NCBI RefSeq assembly: GCF_001700435.1
Contig: NZ_LYPC01000014.1
Location: 558,001 to 622,000 of the forward strand
Length of the DNA stretch: 64,000 nt
Origin: Paenibacillus pectinilyticus
GTDB taxonomy: Bacteria > Bacillota > Bacilli > Paenibacillales > NBRC-103111
Direction of reading: 5' to 3'
The notes beneath the pieces are model-generated. The model did no database searches. It worked only from the letters and a program-made list of their open reading frames with translations, and was not told the DNA's origin. Positions 19,201-27,877 of this stretch are shown here, one piece after another. Position numbers and translations under genes: made by a program. Each line of letters opens with the position of its first letter. The first letter of the stretch is position 1.

Positions 19201-21858
19201 GCTCAGACGGATCGATTACCAGTCGTGATGACCGCAACGGATCAGGCTGGGAACGAAACCAAATATGGTTTTGAAGTTATTCGAGGCTTACCTGGAGCAA
19301 TCGCGGCAACCCCTAGCGATCTTGCGGCTCTGACGGTGGGCAACGCTACGATGGCTGTTCCTTATCAATTTGGTACATCTGCTTATCAAGCTTTAGCTCT
19401 TTCGGAAAATGTTCGTGTATATGCCGTGCCGATGGTAGCCTCCTCAGTTGTAACCATCGATAACAAGACACTTCCTGCTAGCGGATATGTTGATGTCGCA
19501 GTACCTGTAACAGGTAAAACGGTATCTATTAAAGTGCATTCCAATTCCGCAGGAGACAAAGTCTACTCACTGAGCCTCGATGGGACGGGTTCGAATGAAG
19601 CAGGATTAAGCACGTTGTTGTTGAATAATAGCACAACTTCGCAACCAGGAGATGTGCTTCCGGCTCAAGCTTTCACAGGGACAGAAGAAAAGTATACCGT
19701 CTATGTTGACAACTCAGTGGAATCCGTGACTGTTACACCAGGTGCTCGGAAACAAGGCTCCAACATCCAAGTGAAAAATCAAACTGTTCACAGTGGACAG
19801 GCTTCTGACGCAATTACGCTGCAGGTTGGCGTGAATCAAGTTCCTGTGGCTGTGACCTCTCCGGATGGCTCAGAAACTAGGAATTACCAGCTCATCGTGG
19901 TGCGGGAACAAAGCGGAGATGCGCAGCTACAAAGCTTAGGACTTATCTCAGCTGAAGCGGAGCTAGTAGGTGACTTTAGCCCAACTGTAAGGCATTATCA
20001 AGTCTTTGTGCCTTATACCGCTACTGAAATTAAGCTTCTACCAGCTTCAGAGCACACGGGCGCGACAATTCGCGTCAATGACCAGACGGTAACGAGTGGA
20101 GCGATTTCGCTGCCATTTAGCAAGGATGCACAAACAATCACAATTAAAGTTACAGCTGAAGATGGTACAGTGTTAACGTATACGCTGGATGCATTGCGTA
20201 AGCAGATATTGCCGGTGCAGCCTCCTATGCTGGCAAGCTTGCAGGCAAGTACGATTTTGGATGGTGCGTTCTCACCATATAAGCTGAAGTACAGTACAAT
20301 TTCAACCACAACGAACTCGTCGATTAGCATAACGGCGTTGGCAGATGATCCGAATGCTACTGTAAGGGTACAGGGTGAAGTTAAAAAGGGTGGCGGTACG
20401 TTCAATCCATCGTTTGGGATCGGAATGAATACGATTATCTTGAATGTCGAATCTGCTGATCAAAAGACTTCTCAGACGTATTCTATTGATGTAACACGGT
20501 TACAGGAATCTCAATTAAATGTTCGACAAACTACGATTGAAGGAAGTACTGGAGGCTGGACGCTCCAAACATCCATCGAACGGACCAAATCGACAGATGG
20601 CAAATCACTCGACACGGTGAAGCTGAATGCCAAAGATGCACGTACGATTTTAGAAAAGGCTTCACAGAACAAAGATAAAGTAGCACGTATTTATGTCACA
20701 GACTTGCCTGACGATCCTGCAGATGAGCGGATTGTAAGTTTAAATGCCGAATCTGTAGGCTTACTTGCAGATGGAGGCATGTCGATGCAGATTCAGCTTC
20801 CAGATGCACAAATCGTGATATCGGCAGCGTCGCTTCAGCAAATGGGGAAAGACGGCAAGGATGCCTACTTCCGAATTGTTCCGGTTCGTGCTGATGCCGA
20901 GCGCAGTGAAGTTACATCGCGCGTACTATCTGCCGAGCTTGTGCTGCAAGCTGCTGAAGGAGATACGGTTTCGATTATCGGCCAGCCTGTCAGGATTGAA
21001 ACAAACTATTCAGGCTACAAGACGGAAATCGTATTCCCGTTAAATAGCTTGAGCCTGCCTAAGAATGGAGCGGCGGCTAAACAAGTCCTGGATAGTCTCG
21101 CTGTCTACATTGAGCATAGCGACGGTGAAAAGGCACTTCAGCAAGGTGAAATCCGCTACGATGCGGATGGCAAACCTGTAGGTATTGCTATTGAAATCAG
21201 TAAGTTTAGTACGTTTACTATCATTCAAAAAAATGGCGCAGGCGCGCTCAAACCGTATATCTCCGGCTATCCTGATGGCACCTTCCGTCCAACCCTTGCG
21301 ATTACGCGTGCGGAATTGGCGACGATTCTAAATCGTATTGGGGCTGTCAAGGCCATTAACGAGTCGATTTCTAGTCGATCAAGCGGATATTCGGATGTTC
21401 CTAAGGGACATTGGGCGGAAGAGGCGATTCTCAACATGCAGCGCTCAGGCCTGATGCTCGGTGATGATACCGGATTCCGCCCGGATGACGCGATTACCCG
21501 CGGGGAAATTGCCAGCATCGCGGCTAGGCTGCTTTCAGTTTCTTCAACTACTAATTCTTCCAATGTCGGATATACCGATACGCAAGAGCACTGGGCATTT
21601 GAAGCGATAAAGCAAGCTTCGCAAGCTGGCATTCTTCAAGGCTATGCTGACGGGACCTTCCTGCCGGATAATAAGTTGAATCGTGCAGAAGCCGTTAAAG
21701 TGTTGAACCGATTGTTTAATCGGTCAACAGTTGATGTAAAGTCTTCCAGTTGGCCGGATGTACCTCAGACGCATTGGGCACTACGCGATATCGAGTCAGC
21801 TTCCGGCACCGTACAAGTATTGTCGGACGGTAGTGTGTACGTGGTTCCGAATCATTAA
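13228..21858 (+). CDS. Giant surface protein: Kelch propeller, Fn3, cadherin-like repeats, SLH anchor (2876 aa)
   Basis: The largest gene of the window. A signal peptide (basic MRKRRK, hydrophobic 12-30, end near AQA|AGEE) is followed by five to six Kelch-type repeats at about 75-440 (repeated VIMFGG, VLLFGG, LVLFGG with NETWIWDG, GDTWLWDG). A fibronectin III-like segment lies at 445-555, a long beta-rich region to about 1200, then several beta-sandwich units. A second Fn3 is at about 1714-1810, and Ig/cadherin-like repeats at about 1920-2430. C-terminal S-layer homology units start near 2672, 2719 and 2780 (SGYPDGTFRPTLAITRAEL, QGYADGTFLPDNKLNRAEA). It would be held on the pyruvylated wall polymer. 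TTG start behind AAGGAGA. Likely polymer binding; function not proven. Confidence 0.88.
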   Translation: MRKRRKTGIAKLLIALLLVQYLPLLHTGLRVAQAAGEEPISAYRNSTVQLNTYAPSTKITDYQWNRVTTNISPGARQSASMVYDEKAEKVIMFGGQGNSGLFNETWIWDGTEQTWQEKLNLTNAPSKRKGAAMAYDAVSQKVLLFGGEGQSGVLGDTWLWDGLAAKWEQVTGLPDSPTARGGAQLAFDGEQLVLFGGYTGTGNSKTPQGDTWLWNGTAWTKVTPAQSPPAAYSGQMAYDGQTAVLYGGDSGPITKDYTSTSTNETKSITHDDSSPLLWKWDREAQSWISTSGPEAYGRWGQAMAYDGRRVVFFGGERDYVHEYNAVLVDNLKLPSSTYPPTRGSMAYSWTGSKWETAPLKFSTGTMYQSNLDKDGKAYEVQGVPNQVPFPLSYANMAFDGKNFVMFGGSRDQISIMDKVFGSVVGSEPAGNRNETWVYGYTPPSVPGVKFTVDPIYYFDPEFKNDTVSVITNVYNDGTKDITSRGVEYRTVSEENMYGDWVAVPYTTAVSEGETSFTVSLSGLKWHQQYEVRGYAVNAIGKGYTEITGVKLDDDKKNVHEPDVDYDRVGASVLHVKDKKRLVAVGTGISGLLRKPISGIHYYLQGSDGTQYPLNYNILSDRQLELTWKNELLPGKYDVHLEHDFFNDYVFTEGLLITALDFYKPRNFARVDVPSTSATNEVSSLGLQGPFTEDPSAPNVYTLNDTSEPVAINESVMFKGTSLIVDKSTAKTTISGNGRLYVNGGGALGANVSYTIHEGSFTLTSDNFAIPLNNTEATDYLNMDMPVKTSSLIFTKDGLRLTGDLEIGMQVGNQKVKETVSVDDLNYRNNRFDLTGTYQMLHSFKVGPINASDTKFVVDSRIPYVGVRGTGSLPNTNVSFDLNMKTKQGRLDSVNFGMYQKMKLASTGLQVNYLFGSVDKLAEKTQIPQTFSVTGSVNDVIVPELKHPQVNYKFNLIGTDSIDVDLSNYGFSASGIEYYYWLPVKNMNMQTVVNPTTAGIKGFSSPGFATKGDINLFEVVKGAIGTYSFNQKGFNGAIKGTVYVPKGIPRIGGATVNNVALSVNETGIYGTFKHNGVGANLKYTFNNNTILFEVEAEPPKKSWWEKGLDFMNSVSDFMDAAEPWLDIAEELFLKKDSGNEVRVAAANPLKRVFDLTPMSISFQPQEPVHTDAKARIVNGELTTLDQTLPVTMETKATSGEMEATFAVERPFRALIALTGDQRAAVLKATASGQNYEQTVRPEVTYDDVSQTTYMRVSLFAGKWHLTTAGNSLIQMSELLFANESLKLSELGQLWSKTPDRSVTSLTVKERGTYVIKIGQVQGDVIIYKPDGRPYNLQTIQTEPDWNAFRDVDGNLYALLDSVEAGTWMISAGTSPTAVLNSVPSKASIADIQQWGQDQAYPTVFDMTRTGNGQAIVEIYGANAQTKLYAPNGELYTLQANPNLPGMNVLFDESQQKKTILLDGSDLNGQWKVVSSSYTSVVAYKSTRKFKSIKPLTMEGRYGKYFDIKEQGDYLLTVIGGNADSLITAPDGSTYTLNFDAPDGNAYLQPASDRVASANPSGDPLKSTKIDTPYPVVDGKDTLYVSLLNVPAGKWKIQNASKVDLQIQKLLPQTAVKASVSSVVGAENHIQVTWSEENAAPDAQVTLMLTDSASQMIGEVIQTGLPASGSQVIEVPASILPGTYYLSVGSASAGKAPVYAIAEGQVEVTAPVALSAPKQPEVISTGNGEISLRFASITGDVTAYRIWVSESADGQAAVPLMDIVPQSGNIQDAIISGLTPGVTYQIAISAIGQEQGRIVLSPQSELVSTELPVPQPATLSMTLDAGGQPVTEQAYVAYYGNEEKLLLTAAEQASLQVTANQNATVTLFVNGKQLDSQQVSAGVTSGFALQDLLQAAVLKEREYSLLIEAVNERGDRSTAYRKLVIDRTGPMLIASGGPDAKGKPISLNGTVTEDSRVYITGQTDAGAKLVVNGITVPLDDKGKFTYYAPLEWGAQTDRLPVVMTATDQAGNETKYGFEVIRGLPGAIAATPSDLAALTVGNATMAVPYQFGTSAYQALALSENVRVYAVPMVASSVVTIDNKTLPASGYVDVAVPVTGKTVSIKVHSNSAGDKVYSLSLDGTGSNEAGLSTLLLNNSTTSQPGDVLPAQAFTGTEEKYTVYVDNSVESVTVTPGARKQGSNIQVKNQTVHSGQASDAITLQVGVNQVPVAVTSPDGSETRNYQLIVVREQSGDAQLQSLGLISAEAELVGDFSPTVRHYQVFVPYTATEIKLLPASEHTGATIRVNDQTVTSGAISLPFSKDAQTITIKVTAEDGTVLTYTLDALRKQILPVQPPMLASLQASTILDGAFSPYKLKYSTISTTTNSSISITALADDPNATVRVQGEVKKGGGTFNPSFGIGMNTIILNVESADQKTSQTYSIDVTRLQESQLNVRQTTIEGSTGGWTLQTSIERTKSTDGKSLDTVKLNAKDARTILEKASQNKDKVARIYVTDLPDDPADERIVSLNAESVGLLADGGMSMQIQLPDAQIVISAASLQQMGKDGKDAYFRIVPVRADAERSEVTSRVLSAELVLQAAEGDTVSIIGQPVRIETNYSGYKTEIVFPLNSLSLPKNGAAAKQVLDSLAVYIEHSDGEKALQQGEIRYDADGKPVGIAIEISKFSTFTIIQKNGAGALKPYISGYPDGTFRPTLAITRAELATILNRIGAVKAINESISSRSSGYSDVPKGHWAEEAILNMQRSGLMLGDDTGFRPDDAITRGEIASIAARLLSVSSTTNSSNVGYTDTQEHWAFEAIKQASQAGILQGYADGTFLPDNKLNRAEAVKVLNRLFNRSTVDVKSSSWPDVPQTHWALRDIESASGTVQVLSDGSVYVVPNH

Positions 21859-21875
21859 TACGTGCTAGACGTAAG

Positions 21876-21911
21876 AGCCCATGAGCCCCAAATGCTCATG
21901 GGCTTTTTTTT
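21876..21911 (+). terminator. Strong rho-independent terminator
   Basis: AGCCCATGAGC at 21876-21886 pairs perfectly with GCTCATGGGCT at 21894-21904, followed by eight T. Confidence 0.95.
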
Positions 21912-22049
21912 GCCGTGTAAGTTAGATTTCGGGAAGGACATTGATTTAATCTTGTTAAAGTGTACAAATATATTTACAATGTGACAGAGATTGATACATC
22001 ATTCAAACTAAAAGTGGGAACCTATGTATAATCCGTAAAGGAGTAAATC

Positions 22050-23597
22050 ATGGAGACATATTGCAAGGTATTAATTGTTGACGATGAGATGTTGGTGCGT
22101 CAAGGGATCAGACATCTTCTCGATTGGGAAAGTGAAGGCTTCCAGATTGTCGGTGAGGCTTCTAACGGTATGGATGCGCTTGAGATGGTGAAGCAACTTG
22201 AACCGAACCTGATTCTGACGGATATTGTGATGCCGGTCATGAGCGGGGAGGAATTGGTCAGAGTTGTGAAAGTGCTTTATCCGGAGATTGAAATTGTCGT
22301 GCTCAGCAGCTACGGTGAATTTGAGTATGTGCGCTCTACATTTCAGAACGGTGTAGCTGATTATTTATTAAAGCCTAAATTAGAAGCAAATACGCTGTTA
22401 GCTGTATTAAAAAAGACGGTACAGGAAATGCCAGCTTTTCGGCATATGGACTTTACGAATGAAAAAGGTCAGTCTGTCGACTATGTGTTGGACAAGCTGA
22501 TTTCCGGCTATGCCATGGAGATGGATGCTGCGGAGATGAGTGCCTATTTCCCGTCTCCTGCTTTTGTTCTTTTAGTTGCAGATATGCAAGAAAGCTCACC
22601 CGCTTCGTTGAAACGAAACGAGGAATGGATCGAAGCCTTTCTGAAAGGGCTGGTTCAGGAGGTGAAGCGTCCCTTTATCATTCACCGCTTGTCACATCAA
22701 GAAAGCCATATCAGGATTTTGCTGAATACAGAGGATGAAGGCAGAATGGATGCGATCCACGTGGCTGAGCAATTGGTAGATTCAGGCGTAAGAGGAGGCA
22801 TATCCTTTTATGTGGCGCTTAGCAAGAATTTCTCGAAAATCGAAGACCTTCATGACGTTTATACACATGATATTCTCAAAGTGTTGGATCACCGATTCTT
22901 TTTATCGGATCAACAATTGTTCTTTGCAGACGAACTGGTGGAAGATGAAGGGAACGGAGATCCATTTGATTCGGAGGCATTTACCGCAGAGCTGAATCAT
23001 CAAGAATTTCATCTGGCTTTTCAGCGACTCAGCCATTATGTGGATACGATGCCTGACAGACTGGATACGGATATGTTCGAGTTTAAATCGTTTTTAGGTC
23101 ACAGCCTATTCAATATCATTGTTTCCTTACTGCATTTTCACTATGAGGCGAAAACACTGGATGAAGCGAAGTATGAGTATTTCCGTGCCATCCATGAGGC
23201 CAGACATATCGGGGAAGTGCGTTCTCTATTAGCTAAGTTTCTGAATGAGGCAACAGATTGTATAACAGGAAACAAAACGAGTTCTCCAAGTATCCAAAAG
23301 ATTTTATTGTATTTGGATGAGCATTTTACGGAACCTCTTACGTTGACAGAAGTGGCCAAACAGTTTCATTTTAACCCATCGTACCTATCCAATTATTTTA
23401 CCATTCATAATAAAGAAGGCTTTAATGAGTATTTAAATCGTATTCGGATCGAACGTGCGTGTGAATTATTAAGGGATAGCGCGCATATGTCGATTTCGGA
23501 AATCAGCGCACTTGTTGGATACTCAGATCACAGTTACTTTACGAAAGTGTTTCGGAAGTTGATGGGAACTTCACCTAGCCACTATCGCAAAAAATGA
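22050..23597 (+). CDS. YesN-type response regulator with AraC HTH output
   Basis: 515 residues. The receiver domain (1-125) has the acidic pair D11/D12, phospho-acceptor D58 (LILTDIVMP) and LKPK after beta-5. A middle region of unknown fold runs to about 410, and the C-terminal AraC domain (about 415-512) has both helix-turn-helix motifs (FNPSYLSNYFTIH, VGYSDHSYFTKVFRK). It overlaps the kinase gene by four bases (ATGA), so the pair is translationally coupled. It is expected to activate the binding protein/permease genes that start at 25580. ATG behind AAAGGAG. Confidence 0.92.
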   Translation: METYCKVLIVDDEMLVRQGIRHLLDWESEGFQIVGEASNGMDALEMVKQLEPNLILTDIVMPVMSGEELVRVVKVLYPEIEIVVLSSYGEFEYVRSTFQNGVADYLLKPKLEANTLLAVLKKTVQEMPAFRHMDFTNEKGQSVDYVLDKLISGYAMEMDAAEMSAYFPSPAFVLLVADMQESSPASLKRNEEWIEAFLKGLVQEVKRPFIIHRLSHQESHIRILLNTEDEGRMDAIHVAEQLVDSGVRGGISFYVALSKNFSKIEDLHDVYTHDILKVLDHRFFLSDQQLFFADELVEDEGNGDPFDSEAFTAELNHQEFHLAFQRLSHYVDTMPDRLDTDMFEFKSFLGHSLFNIIVSLLHFHYEAKTLDEAKYEYFRAIHEARHIGEVRSLLAKFLNEATDCITGNKTSSPSIQKILLYLDEHFTEPLTLTEVAKQFHFNPSYLSNYFTIHNKEGFNEYLNRIRIERACELLRDSAHMSISEISALVGYSDHSYFTKVFRKLMGTSPSHYRKK

Positions 23598-25399
23598 AAA
23601 CGAAGGGAATCATAGGGCACATGGGGGCATGGTTAAGAAAAATCGCGGATCAAAGCTTATTTAGTAAATTATTCCTAGTGATGGTGCTTAGTATGATTAC
23701 GGTCACGGTGGCGACTTCTTGGGTTACCGTGCAAATGTCGGAAAAGCTTTTTGTGAAGACGTTTAGTATCACGAATTCGAAAATCATTGAACAAATTAAA
23801 AGCGGTTTGGAATCCATTCATTATTCAAATGTCAATATTGTTGTTAACGCAGCGCAAAGCGGTGCGATTAAAAGTTTTCTGACCGAAGGAGATACCGATT
23901 CAGTAACCAACTTCAAGGTGACCTACGGAATGAGCGAACAGATGAAGCGAATCCAGTCGGGTATTGGGGCCAAGAACATTGAAATGATCATTTCGGGCAT
24001 AAATGGCAAAAGCTATACGAGTGACCGGACCTACTGGTCCGGTTCTTCGGCAGATTTGGGGCGAAATCCGATCACACAAGCGTCGCGGGATGAGCCCGGA
24101 CGTTTGTTGTACAGCTATTTGGATGAAGGAACACCAGGTTCTGGGGATCCAGGACTGGTTGCCGCCAAAGCTCTTACTGATCCTGTCAGTAAAGAAGGTT
24201 ATGGGATGCTTTATATTATCATGAAAGAAAGCGATCTAAGATCCATTTATGCAAGCTTCACAAGTGAAGGAAATGATGTGATGATCTTAGATCGTCAAGG
24301 AAGGATCGTTTCCAGCGACCGAACCGAGCTGATTGGAACCACATCGAAGGAACTCTTAGACAGTGCCCAGCGAATTCGGCAGCAGGGTCTGGCTAAGGAT
24401 GAAATAAAGATGTCCGATAAGGATGTCATTGTATTGGCTGGAGATTTACCGTTGTACGATTTTTACATCGTGAATGTCATAGATAAGAATGCAGCACTTG
24501 GTCAAATGCTCAACAGGAAAGCGATTTTCTTCATTGTTGCGGGAATCGTGGCAATGGCTGTGCTCCTTGTTTATATCATCACGCGGAGGCTGACACTCTC
24601 GTTAAGAATGCTCGTTAAGAAAATGTCCACGGTGACGAAAAAGAATTTTCACAATTATATGGCGGTTACGGGCACCTATGAGACAAGGGAGCTTAGTCGC
24701 TCCTTTAATTTTATGCTCGACGAGTTGAACGACTATATCTCTCAGCTAGTTGATACGCAGAAGGAGCAGCGCAAAGCAGAATTAGCCGCGCTGCAGCAGC
24801 AGATTAACCCGCATTTTTTATATAATACGCTGGCTTCCGTTAACATCCTCGTTCAGCGTGGGAGCCAAGAGACGGCTACGCAAACCATTCATGCGCTCAT
24901 TTCTCTCCTGCAAAATACCATTAGCAATGTCAAAGAAACGATTCCCGTTGTGCAAGAGTTGGTGAATTTGAAGCATTATGTGTTCATTAATCAGATTCGT
25001 TATGGCCAAGGGATTAAAGTCGATTACTTTGTTTCACCGGACTGTTTGCCTGCGCAAGTGCCTAATTTGATGCTGCAACCATTCATCGAAAATGCATTTT
25101 TTCATGCTTTTAATAAGAAAGGTACCGGATATATCTACGTCATCATCACGAAAGAGAGAGATACGCTGCTCTGTGAAGTGGTTGACAATGGGGATGGCAT
25201 GGAGCTTTCCGACAAAGCGGATGAGATGCCGAATCCCACAAGTGCAAGGCAATTGTTCACAGGGATTGGTATTCGTAATGTGCATGATCGCCTGGTTCTT
25301 TTGTACGGGGAAGAATATGGGGTTTCGATAACCAGCACGTTGGGACAAGGAACGAAAATATCGATTAGCCTCCCATGGCGTGCAGAACAATACACGTAG
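23594..25399 (+). CDS. YesM-type sensor histidine kinase
   Basis: 601 residues. Two transmembrane segments (about 24-46 and 308-332) enclose an extracellular dCache-like sensor. HAMP, His-kinase and HATPase domains follow. The phospho-acceptor is H407 in QQINPHFLYNTL, the N box reads LMLQPFIENAFFHAF and the G boxes are DNGDGMEL and GIGIRNVHDRL. It starts within the regulator stop codon; an ATG nine codons later is an alternative. It probably senses an extracellular sugar, possibly through the binding protein encoded next. Confidence 0.92.
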   Translation: MKTKGIIGHMGAWLRKIADQSLFSKLFLVMVLSMITVTVATSWVTVQMSEKLFVKTFSITNSKIIEQIKSGLESIHYSNVNIVVNAAQSGAIKSFLTEGDTDSVTNFKVTYGMSEQMKRIQSGIGAKNIEMIISGINGKSYTSDRTYWSGSSADLGRNPITQASRDEPGRLLYSYLDEGTPGSGDPGLVAAKALTDPVSKEGYGMLYIIMKESDLRSIYASFTSEGNDVMILDRQGRIVSSDRTELIGTTSKELLDSAQRIRQQGLAKDEIKMSDKDVIVLAGDLPLYDFYIVNVIDKNAALGQMLNRKAIFFIVAGIVAMAVLLVYIITRRLTLSLRMLVKKMSTVTKKNFHNYMAVTGTYETRELSRSFNFMLDELNDYISQLVDTQKEQRKAELAALQQQINPHFLYNTLASVNILVQRGSQETATQTIHALISLLQNTISNVKETIPVVQELVNLKHYVFINQIRYGQGIKVDYFVSPDCLPAQVPNLMLQPFIENAFFHAFNKKGTGYIYVIITKERDTLLCEVVDNGDGMELSDKADEMPNPTSARQLFTGIGIRNVHDRLVLLYGEEYGVSITSTLGQGTKISISLPWRAEQYT

Positions 25400-25412
25400 A
25401 AGAATAAAAATC

Positions 25413-25444
25413 TAAAAATAATACAAAATATAAAAATAATACAA
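25413..25444 (+). repeat. Exact 14-bp direct repeat, 18-bp period
   Basis: TAAAAATAATACAA occurs at 25413-25426 and again at 25431-25444, in the AT-rich region between the kinase and the binding-protein gene. It could be a tandem site for the adjacent AraC-type response regulator, or an AT-rich upstream element. Confidence 0.5.
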
Positions 25445-25530
25445 GTGGTGGGTGGAGGAAGGGATATCAGACACAATAAAAACGCTAATTTCAGTAAATT
25501 TCGTTCTAACAAGACGATTTGCTCAAATGA

Positions 25531-25555
25531 TATGATCTATAAGTAAGCACTTACA
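25531..25555 (+). promoter_or_regulatory. -10 element with cre-like operator
   Basis: TATGAT (25531-25536) is followed after five bases by the palindromic AGTAAGCACTTACA (25542-25555), matching 12 of 14 cre positions. The same TATGAT-five bases-cre arrangement occurs at 46516-46540 before another binding-protein gene. No convincing -35 hexamer is seen, so an activator is likely needed. Confidence 0.55.
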
Positions 25556-25579
25556 AATTCATTTCATCAGGGGGATCAC

Positions 25580-26887
25580 ATGAAGAAGACAATTTCTACG
25601 GTTTTACTTGCAAGTTTTATGCTTTTGACGGCATGTTCAAGTAATTCGTCAGACACATCATCAACGACTACTCCTAGCGGCGGTGCTGCGAGCACGAGCA
25701 AGGAAATTACAGTTTGGGCATGGGATAAGAACTTTAATATCGCAGCAATGAACCTAGCGAAAGACGCTTATGCGAAGGATCATCCTGATGTGAAAATTAA
25801 TGTTGTTGAATATGCGCAAGATGACATTATTCAAAAGATGAATACGGGCTTGAACTCCGGTTCAAAATCAGGTCTGCCGAATGTTGTATTGATTGAAGAT
25901 TACCGCGCACAAAGCTTTTTGAAGACATATCCAGATGCATTTGCTGATATGTCCGGATCCATTAAGGCTTCGGATTTCGCTGAATACAAGCTGGGTCCAA
26001 CAAGCTTGAACGGCAAACAATACGGTGTACCTTTTGATTCCGGCGTAGCAGGACTCTATGTGCGCAAAGATTATGTGGAACAAGCAGGCTATAAGGTCGA
26101 TGATCTGAAAAACATTGACTGGCAGAAATTCATTGAAGTCGGTAAAGCGGTTAAAGCAAAAACGGGTAAAGATATGCTGACGCAGGATCCCAATGATCTT
26201 GGTCTAATCCGTATGATGATTCAATCCGCAGGCGCTTGGTATCTGAAAAGTGATGGCACTACGCCGGATCTGAAGGATAACGCAGTATTGAAAGAAGCTT
26301 TCGAGACGTACAAAGAAATCATGAACGCTAATATTGTTAAAGTTAACTCGGATTGGAATTCCTTCCTAGCTGGTTTCAATAGCGGTGCTGTTGCTTCAGT
26401 TCCGACAGGTAACTGGATTACGCCTTCGATTAAATCACAAGCTGATCAATCCGGTAAATGGGCGGTTGTTCCTTTTCCTAAGTTGAAAAACACAGCTAGC
26501 TCCGTTAACGCCTCTAACCTCGGGGGAAGCTCTTGGTATGTATTGAACAGTACAGGTAAAGATACAGCTGCTGATTTCCTTGCAAAAACACTCGGTTCTG
26601 ATGTGAATTTGTATCAAAAATTAGTGACAGACGTAGGGGTTGTTGGTACTTATAAACCTGCTGCGCAAGGTGAAGCTTATACGAAAGCCGATGATTTCTT
26701 CGGAGGTCAAAAGGTGATTTCTGATTTCGCAACATGGACAGCTCAAATTCCTAAAGTCAACTATGGTCTGCATACGTATGCGATTGAAGATATTCTCAAA
26801 GTTGAGATGCAAAACTACCTGAAGGGCAAAGACATCGCGAAAGTATTCAGTGATGCACAATCCCAAGCAGAATCCCAACTTAAATAA
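25580..26887 (+). CDS. Sugar ABC transporter substrate-binding lipoprotein
   Basis: 435 residues with lipobox LTAC (Cys19), a Ser/Thr-rich linker to about residue 40 and a family 1 solute-binding fold (ITVWAWDKNFN, FAEYKLGPTSLNGKQYGVPFDSG). It is attached to the outer membrane face and should deliver an oligosaccharide to the permeases downstream. The start is an ATG behind GGGGG at suitable distance. A hairpin with T run at 26912-26968 separates it from the permeases. The beta-galactosidase-type enzyme downstream hints at a galactoside-containing ligand; this is inference. Confidence 0.93.
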   Translation: MKKTISTVLLASFMLLTACSSNSSDTSSTTTPSGGAASTSKEITVWAWDKNFNIAAMNLAKDAYAKDHPDVKINVVEYAQDDIIQKMNTGLNSGSKSGLPNVVLIEDYRAQSFLKTYPDAFADMSGSIKASDFAEYKLGPTSLNGKQYGVPFDSGVAGLYVRKDYVEQAGYKVDDLKNIDWQKFIEVGKAVKAKTGKDMLTQDPNDLGLIRMMIQSAGAWYLKSDGTTPDLKDNAVLKEAFETYKEIMNANIVKVNSDWNSFLAGFNSGAVASVPTGNWITPSIKSQADQSGKWAVVPFPKLKNTASSVNASNLGGSSWYVLNSTGKDTAADFLAKTLGSDVNLYQKLVTDVGVVGTYKPAAQGEAYTKADDFFGGQKVISDFATWTAQIPKVNYGLHTYAIEDILKVEMQNYLKGKDIAKVFSDAQSQAESQLK

Positions 26888-26911
26888 GTATCTCTTCCCA
26901 TTTACCTTATG

Positions 26912-26968
26912 AACGCTGACCTCTGAATTGCGAAATATGCAAAGAAGAGGACAGCGTTTCAATTTTTT
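26912..26968 (+). terminator. Intercistronic attenuating terminator
   Basis: AACGCTGACCTCT at 26912-26924 pairs with AGAGGACAGCGTT at 26946-26958 with one A-A mismatch; a six-T run follows at 26963-26968. Partial termination here would give more binding protein than permease. Confidence 0.75.
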
Positions 26969-26998
26969 ACCGCTAAGAATAGGAAGGATTTGGAACTA

Positions 26999-27877
26999 AT
27001 GAACTACTCGATGCGTAGCCGTGCAAAGCTTACGGGATGGTTGTTTATCGCCATTGCCGTATTAATGATATGTTTGTTTTACTTTTATCCAATGATTCAG
27101 GCATTGCTGCTTTCCTTTAAAACAGGCGCGGGTGCTAATCTACATTTCAACGGAATCAGCAACTATAAGCGGCTCTTTAGCGACAAGACATTCATCACTG
27201 CTGTTAAGAATACGTTTATCTATTTAATTATCCAGGTACCGGTCATGATCATTCTGTCCATGATGATTTCCGTGTTGTTGAATGACAGCAAGCTCCGTTT
27301 CAAAGGTTTTTTCCGCACCGCTATTTTCTTGCCTTGCGTGACCTCACTTGTTGCTTACTCTGTTGTTTTCAAATATTTGTTTGGCAATGATGGTTTGATC
27401 AATATGGCTTTAATGAAGATTCACTTGATTGGACAGCCTATCGCATGGATTTCTGATCCGTTCTGGGCGAAAATTACGATTGTCCTTGCCATTACATGGC
27501 GCTGGACAGGATATAATATGATTTTTTTCCTTTCCTCCTTACAAAATATTGACAGCTCTATTTATGAAGCAGCTCGTATTGACGGAGCCTCTCCGATCAA
27601 ACAGTTTTTCTTCATTACATTTCCAATGCTTAAGCCAATTGTTCTCTTCACGTCCATTACCTCGACGATTGGTACACTGCAATTGTTCGATGAGATTATG
27701 AATATTACGAAGGGTGGCCCAGGTAACTCTACCCTCTCCATATCGCAGTACATTTACAATCTTTCCTTTAAATACACACCTGATTTTGGCTATGCGGCAA
27801 CGGTTTCCTATTCGGTTGTAGTCATGATCATTGTGTTATCTGTCCTTCAAATCAAATTGGCAGGTGATAAAAAATGA
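26999..27877 (+). CDS. Sugar ABC transporter permease (MalF/UgpA type)
   Basis: 292 residues, about six transmembrane helices, EAA loop IYEAARIDGASPIKQF with ITFPMLKP behind it. I prefer the ATG at 26999 because AGGAAGGA (26981-26988) would touch the in-frame TTG at 26990. It overlaps the next permease by four bases (ATGA). Confidence 0.92.
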   Translation: MNYSMRSRAKLTGWLFIAIAVLMICLFYFYPMIQALLLSFKTGAGANLHFNGISNYKRLFSDKTFITAVKNTFIYLIIQVPVMIILSMMISVLLNDSKLRFKGFFRTAIFLPCVTSLVAYSVVFKYLFGNDGLINMALMKIHLIGQPIAWISDPFWAKITIVLAITWRWTGYNMIFFLSSLQNIDSSIYEAARIDGASPIKQFFFITFPMLKPIVLFTSITSTIGTLQLFDEIMNITKGGPGNSTLSISQYIYNLSFKYTPDFGYAATVSYSVVVMIIVLSVLQIKLAGDKK

